Positions 1 through 9,760 of a stretch of 64,000 nt of DNA are shown here, one piece after another (position 1 is the first letter of the stretch; the number at the start of each line of letters is the position of its first letter). Under the pieces are notes generated by a model. The model did not search any database and had not been told where the DNA came from. It saw only the letters and a program-made list of their open reading frames with translations. A program made the translations under genes and the position numbers. This DNA is from Azolla caroliniana (lineage: Eukaryota; Polypodiophyta). The stretch is from the NCBI GenBank assembly GCA_043228905.1, contig JBHGNT010000005.1:12152001-12216000 (forward strand), given 5' to 3'.

Positions 1-282
1 TGAACGGCTAACCGAGTAGGATTCGCAATGTGTCCGGTTGGAGATGCTTTGCGAGGTCGAGGAACACTGGATACTAAGTTTAATGTAGATGGAATTAGAG
101 GAGCGTCGGAGGAAGGCATTTGTTGACTGAAACCGGAAAGGTAACAAGAAGGAGTTCGGGATCGGAAAACCGGTTTTAGTATTCCAAACACGGATGGGGA
201 GCATGCTGGGAAAGCTCTGATTTAGATGGACGGGACCCTATTGGATCACAAAGGAATTTAAGGGATTATATAAGTTGGGCAC
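1..282 (+). pseudogene. Relic of Tat-like gypsy integrase C-terminus (element R, part 1)
   Basis: Conceptual translation aligns by eye with the integrase C-terminal part of element E (about 55550-55840). Shared landmarks are a VFQTRM stretch and the GPY/F-type motif FRWTGPYWI (around 225-245). Several in-frame stops (for example near 17 and 220) show it is dead. It breaks at 282, where copia B begins, and the same reading continues at 12988 with LWLKPY, so the two pieces were once contiguous. This is the oldest layer of the window; its upstream gag and pol lie left of the window. Confidence 0.75.
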
Positions 283-371
283 TGTAAAAAGAACAACACG
301 CAGAAGCAATAGAAAACCAAACATAAGAAAAAACACAGGTTTAATGGAGAGATTGGACATACACATTATGT
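283..371 (-). repeat. Copia B 3' LTR, first segment
   Basis: Matches the start of the right LTR at 12535 (tgtaaaaagaacaac...). It is cut at 371 by gypsy A and resumes at 7364. Confidence 0.88.
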
Positions 372-1026
372 TGTCGAGGTATTCCTCGCGGATGCGTGGA
401 ATGAGGCGGGGCCTCGGGGGTCTTGTACAGAAGAGCAAGAGAAAAAGGAGAAGGGAGGGGACCCACTACGTCCACTACGTGTGGGCGTAGACTCACAGGG
501 GCACGGCCCTTCGACACAAAGACGCGAGTGGGACACCGACGTAGAGAGACACGAATGTATGTATATATATATATTAACAAGGACAAACAACAAGAAGCAC
601 GAAGTCGGTTACAACCGAACAGGCCGGCGAACAGATGTCGATGCCTGTTCGTAAACGCTCAGAAAGAAAGGAGTAGGTTGGACGTGCTGCCGGAAGCACT
701 CGGGCATTCCTCAGAGCAGCGCGAGCCTCCCGAAAACCTGCACAGAAAGAAGCTACGGAGTATGGAAGAGAGAGAAGCCTTCGGCCGACAACCCGACATC
801 ACTTCGTCCTCTCTAACCTCGATGCTTCCCCCCTCCTCGTCTCCCTCCTTTTATAGGCAAGGAAGGAGCCGTTTCCCATTAACTTCCTACCTACCGAATC
901 TACCTACCTAGGATCTTCTATGTACCTAATTCTCTCTTATGTACAACATAAGGCGTACGTGCATGAAGAGCCGGTTCCTACGCTCCGGTGCACCGATTCC
1001 GATTGTGGCCGGTTTTCTTCACGACA
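372..1026 (-). repeat. GypA-A 3' LTR
   Basis: 655 bp with TGTCG/CGACA ends. It pairs with 6734-7363 and differs by scattered substitutions and two short indels: a 12-bp repeat near 466-487, and about 20 extra bases near 718-738. Confidence 0.92.
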
Positions 1027-1039
1027 TCCGCCCCCACCT
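1027..1039 (-). promoter_or_regulatory. Polypurine tract of gypsy A
   Basis: On the minus strand AGGTGGGGGCGGA directly abuts the 3' LTR. Plus-strand DNA synthesis of LTR elements starts at such a purine run. The same tract flanks the LTRs of L (39198-39210) and K (27114-27126). Confidence 0.8.
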
Positions 1040-1099
1040 AACCGCGCATCCACCGGCATGTGCCAAATTGAGTTGGGACGGAGAAAACCGGTCCAGCCT

Positions 1100-4000
1100 T
1101 CATTCCCCGCCTGTCGGTTCTTCCTCGGTTTCGGATCGTTCGTCGTCGCGGTCCAGGTTAACCGGATCCGGCTCGTCGTCGTGACGCTTCTTGAACGCTT
1201 TGATCCGCTTCCTAGCTACTGGTATCGCCATTCTCGTGCCATCGAGCTCCGCCAGATGGTACGTCCCGTTGTCGTTGGCGCTTTGTACCACGTAAGGCCC
1301 GAACCACCTTCTTGCGAACTTCCGTGTCGCTCGGTGCTGGTTGTCGAGGCTGCTGTCGTAGACTAGCACCCAGTCGCCTTCCTCGATCTTCTTTGGTCGG
1401 AGCCGGTGCGTCCGGTCGAACCGGGATTTGTTCCTCGTCCTTGCCACCAGAAGCTTTCCCGCAGCCTGCTCCACGTCCTCCGGTCTTCGCTCGAGCTGTC
1501 GTATGCGCGCCGCCAACAGTTCCTCCCGGCTCATCTCGTCTTTCCAGTCCACGGTTGCCCATGAGGAGATCGTACGTTCCATCGGCATGATCGGCTTCTG
1601 CCCAAACATGAGCTCTGTCGGCATGAATCCGGTTACCGAACTGTGCGTAGTTCGGTCCGCCCACAACGCGTAAGGCAACAGCCGCGGCCAGTTCCCGACT
1701 TGACCTCCGCATGCCCGAACTAACGCCTTGACGATCGGTCTATGTCCGCGCTCCACCTTCCCATTCGCCTCCGGATTGTACGCAGTGGTAAGCGAGAGCT
1801 TGACTCCTAGCCGGTCGAACAACTCCTCGGCCTCTTCGGCGTCCAACTCCCCGCGATCAGCCACGATCTTCCCGACGCACCTGTACCGGCATATCACGTC
1901 CTCGATCAGGAACCAACATACGACCGCGGTCGTTTTGTTCTGAAGGGCTCGGCCTTCCACCTGGTTCGTCAGATCTTCCCGAGCCAGGACCAGATAACGC
2001 ATTTGTCCTACTCCCATCGGCATCGTCACCAAATCTACCATCCATTTGAAGTGGATGGTCGGAGGGTACGTAGGGTGAAGCTCGTCTCGATGTCGGACTA
2101 TGGAGTGCATCTGACAGCTCTCGCAAGTTGTCACGAACCGATGCACGTCCCGGTACAGTCCCGGCCACCAGTACTTCCCCTTTATCTTCTCGAATGTGGC
2201 CCACGTTCCACGGTGTCCAGCCCAAGGGCTGTCGTGGTAGGCCGTCAGCAGCTCCTCCTGTTCTTCCTTCATTGCCACCACCCAGAGCGGGACACCGTTC
2301 CTCTTCTTCGGGTGCTTCCATAAGTATCCGTCCCGGAGAAAGAATAGGTATGCTTTCTTCCGGATCCGGTTGGCCTCGTCCCTCGTGCATGACGCATTCG
2401 GCGTCATTGTCCTCAAAAAACCACCGATCTGTAGCCACTCGCCGTCGTACTTGCTCTCGTCGAAGCCGTTAAGTGCCGGAGTGCTCGCCCCATCGGTCGT
2501 CACGTACGCCGCCTCGAAGAAGTCCACGCCGACTTCTTCGTCCTCCGAAACCATGCCGCCCTCGTCATCAAACCTCGCCCTCGAAAGCATGTCGGCCATG
2601 GCGTTGTCCTTTCCGGAAATGTGTCGTATTTCCGGGTCCAGGGACTTGATGTACGCTATCCACCTGAGCATCGCCAGGTCCGGTGTCGCGCATCCGGAGA
2701 CCATGCCGAGAATTGGCAAGCAATCCGTCTTGACAATCACTTCTATCCCGATCAGGTAGTCTTTGTCGGCCTTTACTGTCGAAACGATGCCCCAGAGTTC
2801 GCGTTTAACCTGGGCGTACCCTCGCTGTCGCTCACTGAGGACCTTTGCGCCGAATCGGATCGGGAACCGAATGCCGTCCTCGTCTTCTTGGTTGACGACC
2901 CATCCGATCCCGGTTGGACTCGTATCCACCGTTATATATACTGGGGTACCCTTCTCGTAGACAGCCTTCCGGAGCGCCGGTGCTGCCGCAAGAGCTTCCT
3001 TCAGCTTCCGGACCGACTCCGTGTGCTCGTCTCGCCACTCGAATTTTCGCCCTTTCTTCAGCAACCCGTATAGCGGCTCCGCAACGTGGGCGTAATGCAG
3101 GATCCATATGTGGTAGAATGCACACGCCCCCAGGAACCTCCGAACTTCCGTAACCGAGCTACAGTCGGTCTTCATCGTGGCGATGGCTTCTACCTTTGCC
3201 GGAGACGGCTTCCGGCCATATGGTCCACATAGGTGTCCGACCACCAGGATTTCTGATTGCCCGAAGGCCGATTTCTCCCCGGAGAAGGTGAGCCTCGCAA
3301 CCTCCAGCCTTTGTAGCACCTTCTCGCAGTCGTCGATGTGTGTTGCCACGAATCGCCGGCATCCGTCCGGCCCAAGTGTCTCGTCGTTCTCTTCCACCGG
3401 GCACCCCTTGATCGGGATGTCGTCTACACATGGCATGGTGATGTCCGGGATGCAATCCCTGAGTACCTTGCTCATTGCATTCACCATGTGGGCCACCGAG
3501 TTGGTCCCTCCTTGTGGTAGGGTACATATTCGCACTAGGCTAAGGGGAGTTCGCATCGTCGTAATGTCTCTACTCTCCACGGCTAGTTGGAACTGGTCGT
3601 ACCCCGAGTACAGGTCACCGACCGAGTAAATCGACCTTCCGGCGAAGGCCTCCGCGAACTCGTCTATGGTCGGTCCGATTCCAGCGTTCCGAATGGTCAC
3701 TCTGTTGACCGGCTGCAGGTCTTGAATGAAGCGCAATGTTCCGTTTTTCTTTGGTACGGTAAACCATCGGTTCGAGTATGGGGCACTCGACGGTTCGAGA
3801 ATGCCCATATCGACTTTCTGCCTCAATAGCTCCATCAACTTCGGGATGTGAGCTCTCGGTACTGGAATCGGCTTGAGATTCCACGGCACATGCGGTACCG
3901 TGAATATCACCATCGGCTCCACGATTGTCGGGTCTACGCACCCGATCTCTTCCGGTGAGAATGCGAAGGCTTTCCCGTGTCTTCCAAGCATTCTCCGAAA

Positions 4001-4459
4001 CCGGTCTTCCTCCGCTGGCAGTAGGAACCCGCCCCCACCGATTTTGAGCTCCCGGAGCGTCCCGTCGGTGAAGGTGTGTCCTATGCAAACCGGATCTCGC
4101 AAACTGGGGTCCGACGCAACCCCTCTGATTCGGGACTCGCTGCCCTCCGGTAAGGGTGCCGCGACTGGCCTTACCTTCCGGTCCACAGTCTTGTACTTCG
4201 TGCTAACTCGGGCCGTCCGATCCGACCCGAGCCCCTGATTGAAGTTCGCGATGACTTCGTACATCTCTTCGGAACATACCGGTATCGTTCGGTCTTCGTT
4301 AAGGTCTTCTCCGGCTACCTTCCTCAGCATCCCCAAGGTGTCGTCGAAGGAGACCGCCTCCATGGCTCCGCTGATTTCCTCGTCCGGGCCGAGAAATCCG
4401 CACGCTCGAAGTCGCTCCTCCGCCCTTGCCTTTTCTCGGCCAACAATGCCGACTATCAT
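1100..4459 (-). CDS. pol: Gypsy pol: reverse transcriptase, RNase H, integrase (intact ORF)
   Basis: 1119 codons without a stop. The RT spans about residues 180-420, with LYSGYDQFQL near 283-292 and the catalytic pair in MPCVDDIPIKG near 345-347. L has FLDD here, so A carries a Phe to Cys change next to the active site. RNase H follows (VDTSPTGIGW near 511, ELWG near 554, TDC near 579). The integrase has a zinc-binding H742, H749, C779, C782 set, core acidic residues near D809, D868 and E903, and a GPY/F module (RWFGPYVV near 1051), then an acidic tail without a chromodomain. The frame stays open upstream of this ATG, back past the gag-protease stop at 4594, so the protein may be made by -1 frameshifting rather than from this ATG. 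Confidence 0.92.
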   Translation of the reverse strand: MIVGIVGREKARAEERLRACGFLGPDEEISGAMEAVSFDDTLGMLRKVAGEDLNEDRTIPVCSEEMYEVIANFNQGLGSDRTARVSTKYKTVDRKVRPVAAPLPEGSESRIRGVASDPSLRDPVCIGHTFTDGTLRELKIGGGGFLLPAEEDRFRRMLGRHGKAFAFSPEEIGCVDPTIVEPMVIFTVPHVPWNLKPIPVPRAHIPKLMELLRQKVDMGILEPSSAPYSNRWFTVPKKNGTLRFIQDLQPVNRVTIRNAGIGPTIDEFAEAFAGRSIYSVGDLYSGYDQFQLAVESRDITTMRTPLSLVRICTLPQGGTNSVAHMVNAMSKVLRDCIPDITMPCVDDIPIKGCPVEENDETLGPDGCRRFVATHIDDCEKVLQRLEVARLTFSGEKSAFGQSEILVVGHLCGPYGRKPSPAKVEAIATMKTDCSSVTEVRRFLGACAFYHIWILHYAHVAEPLYGLLKKGRKFEWRDEHTESVRKLKEALAAAPALRKAVYEKGTPVYITVDTSPTGIGWVVNQEDEDGIRFPIRFGAKVLSERQRGYAQVKRELWGIVSTVKADKDYLIGIEVIVKTDCLPILGMVSGCATPDLAMLRWIAYIKSLDPEIRHISGKDNAMADMLSRARFDDEGGMVSEDEEVGVDFFEAAYVTTDGASTPALNGFDESKYDGEWLQIGGFLRTMTPNASCTRDEANRIRKKAYLFFLRDGYLWKHPKKRNGVPLWVVAMKEEQEELLTAYHDSPWAGHRGTWATFEKIKGKYWWPGLYRDVHRFVTTCESCQMHSIVRHRDELHPTYPPTIHFKWMVDLVTMPMGVGQMRYLVLAREDLTNQVEGRALQNKTTAVVCWFLIEDVICRYRCVGKIVADRGELDAEEAEELFDRLGVKLSLTTAYNPEANGKVERGHRPIVKALVRACGGQVGNWPRLLPYALWADRTTHSSVTGFMPTELMFGQKPIMPMERTISSWATVDWKDEMSREELLAARIRQLERRPEDVEQAAGKLLVARTRNKSRFDRTHRLRPKKIEEGDWVLVYDSSLDNQHRATRKFARRWFGPYVVQSANDNGTYHLAELDGTRMAIPVARKRIKAFKKRHDDEPDPVNLDRDDERSETEEEPTGGE

Positions 4460-4593
4460 ACACCCTCCGTTGTTGGAGAAGCAAAATTTTCTACCTATCG
4501 TACAAGGTTTCTTCGGTTTCGGTTCTATCGTACAGCTGTGGGGTCTTTCCCGAGTGTCCGGACTGTCTCGGCCCCATGCCTTGGCAGCCCTCT

Positions 4594-4600
4594 CTAAAAA
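4594..4600 (-). promoter_or_regulatory. Candidate -1 ribosomal frameshift site of gypsy A
   Basis: On the minus strand the gag-protease frame ends GAT TTT TAG. A one-base backward slip on the U run gives TTT TTA and enters the pol frame. That frame is open from upstream of the stop through all of pol. L (35668-35674) and K (62008-62014) keep the same site and surroundings. The slip itself is inferred, not shown. Confidence 0.55.
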
Positions 4601-6690
4601 TCCTCTCGGTTCTCGCCACCGAGGGATTCGCGGTTTCGCTCGTGGTTCGGCCGCACCGTCAGAAATTGGACCGAATGGCGCCCGTCCTGGCTTTTGACCC
4701 TCGCGTAGGCCGAACCGTTGTCCAGCACCTTGGTCTCCATTCGCGCCGCCGTGATGTATGGTTCCCCTAATATGACTGGGTGCGAGGACGTCTCCTGCAC
4801 GAAGAAGTGCTGGTCAATCTCGACGTCGCCGATCTTGACTCGCACGTTCGGGCAGGGCCCGTGCAGTTCCTCGGTGGCGCGCGTCGCCGCCCGTATCTTC
4901 CACCCGTGCTTGGTGTTGATCGGCCATTTTCCCTTCTTATAGAAGTCCATGGACATCAGGTTTATTTCTGAACCGTGGTCCACCAGTGCCACCACCAGTT
5001 CCTGAACATCTCCGATCTTCACCGGGGTCTCCGTGGTCGCTCGGGCCCAGTGCGGCCTCGAATAGTGGCTCTCCGCCCACTCATCTTCCAGCGCCATGTC
5101 GTCGATGTGCGTCGTCCGCACCTCCACCGGTCTTTCCGGTTCTGTCTCCGTCGACAGCCTCTTCCGCTTTACCAAGTCCACAATGGAGTCGTGGAACTCC
5201 TTCTTAGCGATCCCTAGCACCTCCCACAATGACAACTCCACTTTGCTGTCGAGGATCCGTTCTTCTAGGACCTTTCGTAGATCCGTGGTCCTTTCTATTT
5301 CCGTCCCCAGTCGGTATCCGCCCTTCCTGGGCTTATCTTGCGCGTTGGACCCACCGGCTTCGTTCCGTCGTTGCCCGAATCGGGTCTCGTATCGTTGCGA
5401 GGGCCCGGCCGCTCCGGCTTTCCCCACTCGCTTGTCTTCTACCAGAGCCTCGTAGTTCCGGCAGGCGGCTTCTACGAAGCCCGTCTTCTCCTCGACCGGG
5501 TCGCTCCACCCGGTTATTTCCCAGACCCGTCTCTCAGCGCGGTCCGATTCATCTTTCCTCATCCGTGCGCCGGCGAGGCCTTCCAGCATTGCCGACCAGA
5601 ATCCGTCTTTGCTCTCCTTTCGGGCCTCGCTGCCCCCGACCCGAATACCGGTCGACGCCGAGTAGTGGATGGCCTCCACGTGTCGGGCCGCTGCCTCTTC
5701 CATCAGTTTCTTCATACCTCCTCACCCGTCGTTCTGGTTTAGGGCCCTTCTGGTATCGCCGGCGTGCACCCGGCCTTCCCATAGGTACACCACCCGGTTC
5801 CTCAACGCCTTTGCGAAATCGCTGCAGTCCTTCCGAATGTGGCCGACCTCGTCGCACCACATGCACCTGTTCCCTGCTGCCGGCTATCGGTCACGAGCCG
5901 GTTCGCCGCCTTCCCTTCGAGTCTGGGCGATCTGGAGATCCTTTATCGCCCGCGTTAACTCCTCCAACGCTGCTCCTCCGGACGAGTCATTGACCATGCC
6001 GGTCGGAGCCGAACCGGTTTCGAGCCACTCCCGGGTCTCTGCCCTTCGCCCTTGCGGTGCCAGTTCAAGCCTCCTTGCTGTGACAGAGCCCGCACCGGCC
6101 GCCCCGTTGTCAGCCCATTCTCGCCGTTTGTCGAAACGGCCACAGACTCTCTTAACCGCAGCCCAGTCGGTCGTCAGCCCTTCTTCGGTTTCTAGCAAGG
6201 AGCCGACTTGATCCCGGTCCCGCTCGTCCACCGACTTGACGAACAGTAGGACCCGGCTCGTATCCAGAACGGTTCGGTCAAGCGCCGAAAGGCGCGCCGA
6301 CGCGTTTCTTCCCTTGCCGGGGGACTCCACCCATTCCATGAAGTCCCGTTTCGACAGTCGGAGCGCGTCATCCAGCCCGTATGTTTCTAGGAGTCTGCCT
6401 TCGAACTCCTCCCAGGTACGGCTCTCCGCCCGTAGCTCGAGCACCTCCGCATGGATGCTCGGCATCGCCACTCGAGGGAACCCGGCAAGACGCCTCTCTT
6501 CCGGAATGTCCCGCATCAGCATTTCTGCCCCGTAGGACGCCAAATACTTCGTGGCATCCTTTCCGCTGAACCGGCCGATCGTACCGACGGCTACCTCAAT
6601 GGCTCTGTCGAGGGTGCCGGTGCCCTCGCGTGCGCTCAATATCCGATCCACGGCCGAAGCCATGGCCTCCGCAAGATCCGACCCCTTCAT
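4594..6690 (-). pseudogene. gag: Gypsy gag-protease of element A
   Basis: The likely start is the ATG at 6688-6690 (MKGSDLAEAMAS), shared with L. Gag (about 5884-6690) holds a capsid-like helical region, then a CCHC knuckle (CMWCDEVGHIRKDC, about 5835-5877). A retropepsin-like protease with LVDHGSEINLM lies near 4960-4990, then a conserved C-terminus ending at TAG 4594. The whole stretch is one frame, broken by TAG at 5884-5886 and TGA at 5722-5724; L has CGA at the second position. A also lacks 13 residues present in L gag (around 6285), an in-frame deletion. The protease has His where most families have Ser or Thr after the catalytic Asp; L and K share this. Confidence 0.85.
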
Positions 6691-6710
6691 CTTTTGGTCT
6701 TCTGCCGCCT

Positions 6711-6730
6711 CCTTCACGTCGGGTTCACTA
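6711..6730 (-). promoter_or_regulatory. Primer-binding site of gypsy A
   Basis: On the minus strand it reads TAGTGAACCCGACGTGAAGG just after the 5' LTR. L has the form starting TGG (28064-28083). I could not assign the complementary tRNA with confidence. Confidence 0.6.
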
Positions 6731-6733
6731 AGA

Positions 6734-7363
6734 TGTCGAGGTATTCCTCGCGGATGCGTGGAATGAGGGGGGGCCTCAGGGGTCTTGTACCGAAGAGCAA
6801 GAGACAAAGGAGAAGGGAAGGGACCCACTACGTGTGGGTGTAGACTCACAGGGGCACGACCCTTCGACACAAAGACGCGAGTGGAACACCCCGACGCAGA
6901 GAGACACGAATGTATGTATATATATATATATTAACAAGGACAAACAACAAGAAGCACGAAGTCGGTTACAACCAAACAGGCCGGCGAACAGATGCCGATG
7001 CCTGTTCGTAAACGCTCAGAAAGAAAGGAATAGGTTGGAGGTGCTGCCGGAAGCACTCCGGCATTCCTCAAAACCTGCACAGAAAGAAGCTACAGAGTAT
7101 GGAAGAGAGAGAAGCCTTCGGCCGACAACCCGACAACACTTCGTCCTCTCTAACTGCGATGCTTCCCCCCTCCTCGTCTCCCTCCTTTTATAGGCAAGGA
7201 AGGAGCCGTTTCCCATTAACTTCCTACCTACCGAATCTACCTACCTAGGATCTTCTATGTACCTAATTCTCTCTTATGTACAACATAAGGCGTACGTGCA
7301 TGAAGAGCCGGTTCCTACGCTCCGGTGCACCGATTCCGCTTGTGGCCGGTTTTCTTCACGACA
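6734..7363 (-). repeat. GypA-A 5' LTR with TATA box
   Basis: 630 bp, ends TGTCG/CGACA. A TATA box (TATAAAA on the minus strand, 7187-7193) precedes a long leader. The hairpin motif TCGGTTGTAACCGA is present but one arm is mutated (6962-6975). It is expected to drive transcription toward lower coordinates. Confidence 0.92.
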
Positions 7364-7718
7364 ACGCGTGAGAGACACAGAGAGAGAGAGGGAGAGAGCG
7401 TCAATACACACAACTCTATTCAAAAAATAATAGTCAATTTGTGCATAGGATGTGCTCAATGAGCACTTTTATACAAGTCCATACGGACTGACAGAAGTAC
7501 TGACACGTACTTCAATGCTCATAATTGAGCTCTACACTAACTCCCAAAATATATTCCTACACGGAATATCTTTCCCACGGCGTCGAGGTTTAAGCACCGC
7601 TACGGCTTCTTGTTGCACACCAGTTTACGCACCGGTGCGGCCTAACCGATCGGTCCCAACCGATCCGGTTCTCGGCTTGTACAACCGATATGGCCAATGT
7701 TAAGGTTGTATCTCAACA
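7364..7718 (-). repeat. Copia B 3' LTR, second segment
   Basis: Continues the LTR cut at 371, starting with the 4-bp duplicate made by the A insertion. It ends ...tctcaaca at 7718, matching 12980-12987. Confidence 0.88.
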
Positions 7719-7730
7719 CTCCCCCTCAAG
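7719..7730 (-). promoter_or_regulatory. Polypurine tract of copia B
   Basis: CTTGAGGGGGAG on the minus strand directly before the 3' LTR; the same tract follows the LTR of element I at 17085. Confidence 0.8.
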
Positions 7731-7907
7731 CTAAACTTGAGGCTCTTCTGGTTCTTTCGTATCACCACTCTGGTTTCTTCTGGCTTCGCGCCTCACTCGC
7801 GCTCCTCGTCTTGTTCAATTCTGCGCGCCTCGACCCTTCCGGTCGGCATGTGTGCTCGTGCGACCCTTCTTAGCTCCCTTGTTGTCGCGATGTTGGCGCC
7901 TCTTCGG

Positions 7908-8684
7908 CTACCCTTTCTTCCGCTTGGACCTCGGTTGATTCGACGCCTCTGAATCAGACATCCAAACCAAATCAACTTCCTCCGATCGGTTTTCGCTGTT
8001 GCCCGAATTGGCTTCATCTCCCCCATTCTTGGCTGGCTTCCTCTCTTTCTTTCGGCTGCTTCCCTCACATCCGCTTTCAGACTCTTTCGCGGATCCTCCC
8101 TGGGCTTCTTCACCCGACCCGAAATCGAATTCGTCATTCGACTCGGTGTCACGGTCTCTTCCGCTCCTTTCCTGCTCCCTTCTGTGGTCTTCTGGGACTT
8201 CACACCCCCTCAAGTTCGGCAAATCGAGGTGTTGCAACCCAAGCGCACCCGAGAATTGCCGCAACTTTTCGAGACCAAGGGGCTTGGTGACAATGTCGGC
8301 GGTTTGCCGATCTGTCAGAACATACTGAAGTTTGGCTTCACCGGAGAGGACACACTCGCGGACAAAGTGGTAGTGCACCTCAATGTGCTTAGTCCGGGCG
8401 TGGAAGACAGGGTTCTTCGCTAACTGGATGTTACTGAGGTTGTCGCAGTAGATCGTCGTTGGATCAGACACCTCAACCTGTAGATCCTTAAGTAGTCGTT
8501 TCAGCCAGATGGCTTCGCATGTTGCGACAACCGCTCCTCTATACTCGGCTTCGGTGCTTGACAGTGCAACTGTCGGCTGCTTCTTGCTACTCCACGCGAT
8601 TGCGGCGCTCCAAAGAGAGAACACATCCGGATGTGGATCGGCGATCGCCGATATTTCTGGCCTAATCAACATCGGTATAGCCAA
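7908..8684 (-). pseudogene. Copia B RNase H with acidic and basic C-terminal tail
   Basis: The open frame carries the copia RNase H signature: SSTEAEYRG, then IYCDNLSNIQLAKN, TKHIEVHYHFVRE, and the ending TADIVTKPL. In many copia elements pol stops about 20 residues later. Here about 100 more residues follow, rich in Ser, Glu and Gly, ending in a basic cluster (RSKRKKG). Elements I and G have related tails. The frame differs from the RT piece upstream (8750-8974), so a frameshift separates them. The N-terminal RNase H part is degraded around 8600-8700. Confidence 0.8.
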
Positions 8685-8699
8685 CTAACTGCGCAGCAA

Positions 8700-9640
8700 T
8701 ATCGGTCCAATATAGTGCCACTGACGTACCGGAGTACGTGTTGTGCGCACTAAAGGTGCTCCTCAGTTGGCCGCGCCATGAACTGACTAATCACACCGAC
8801 CAGATAACTAACGTCTGGTCGAGTGATAGTCAAGTATATGAGGCTTCCGAAAATCTGTCGGAACCTCTTTGGGTCGCAAACCTTTACGGAGTCGGGGCGA
8901 AGCTTGACGGTTCTATCCAGAGGAGTCGAGACGGACTTACAATCTGCCATCCCGAACTTGAAGAGCATACACAATACGTAATGTCATTGGCTGATCAGTA
9001 TGCCTTCGGGGGTAGAAATCACTTCGATCCCGAGGAAGTAATGAAGGTCCCCCAGGTCCTTCATGTCAAATGATGCCGCGAGCTGGAGCTTTACATGGTC
9101 AATTTCACATAGGTCGTCGACGGTGATGACCAAGTCATCAACATAAAGTAAAATACTAACCGGCCCGAGTCGACCATTCCGAATGAATAGTGAAGAGTCT
9201 AGTTTGGTTGTTGCAAATCCCATCCGACGCAATCGCTACGTGATGTTCGTGTTCCAAGCACGCGAGCCTTGCTTTTATTTGTAAAGGGACTTCTTCAACC
9301 AGCAGACCGTCGAGGTGTTCATTCCGGAGTGAAATCTGGGGGGCTATACCATGTACACCATTTCCTCAAGCTCGCCTTGCAAGAACGCATTCCTGACATC
9401 CATCTGATGTAAATGTCACCCCTTCGCCACAACTACCACAAGCAAAACACCGACGGTCGTCATCTTTGCGACCGGCGCAAACGTCTCATCGTAGTCAATG
9501 CCATGTTGCTACTTCGGTGTTGTACTTGACCTTGTAACCCACGTACATCCGATCGGCTTCACACCCTTCGGTGCTTCAACAAGGTCCCAGGTTTCATTCT
9601 CCACCAATGTGCGCATCTCTTCCTCCATTGCAGCACGCTA
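8700..9640 (-). pseudogene. Copia B reverse transcriptase, broken
   Basis: The fragment at 8984-9232 holds the active-site motif LLYVDD followed by a MKDLGDLHYFLGIEV stretch. The fragment at 8750-8974 continues with CKSVSTPLD and a SLIYLTITRPDVSYLVG block. From 9240 to 9640 only short remnants of the RT N-terminus can be recognised, by comparison with element I (19199-19729). Stops and frameshifts separate the pieces. Confidence 0.75.
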
Positions 9641-9760
9641 ATTTGGGTCTTTCGCCGCTTCTGCGTGGTTCTCCAGCTCACGCACTTCCGCTGCACGCAT
9701 CATGTACGCATAGTGATGCGCCATGTACTCGTTGTATCCGAACCGCACAATAGGGTTCTT

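Larger units (their letters stand above)
372..7363 (-). mobile_element. Ty3/gypsy element A (GypA family)
   Basis: Full-length minus-strand element: 3' LTR 372-1026, polypurine tract 1027-1039, pol 1100-4459, gag-protease 4594-6690, primer-binding site 6711-6730, 5' LTR 6734-7363. It is inserted in the left LTR of copia B. The 4-bp flanks are atgt (368-371) and acgc (7364-7367). The uninterrupted B LTR on the right reads acgc at this place, so the left copy has changed by two C to T steps. Pol is intact while gag has two nonsense codons. Confidence 0.93.

Noticed and set aside
423-911. Long ORF across the LTR of A on the plus strand
   Set aside because: It lies in an LTR, opposite to the element, and the other LTR carries indels that change the frame.
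1857-2438. Long ORF within A pol in another frame on the minus strand, and a similar one at 37800-38381 in L
   Set aside because: Shadow of the conserved integrase and RNase H coding frame; its conservation follows from the real frame.
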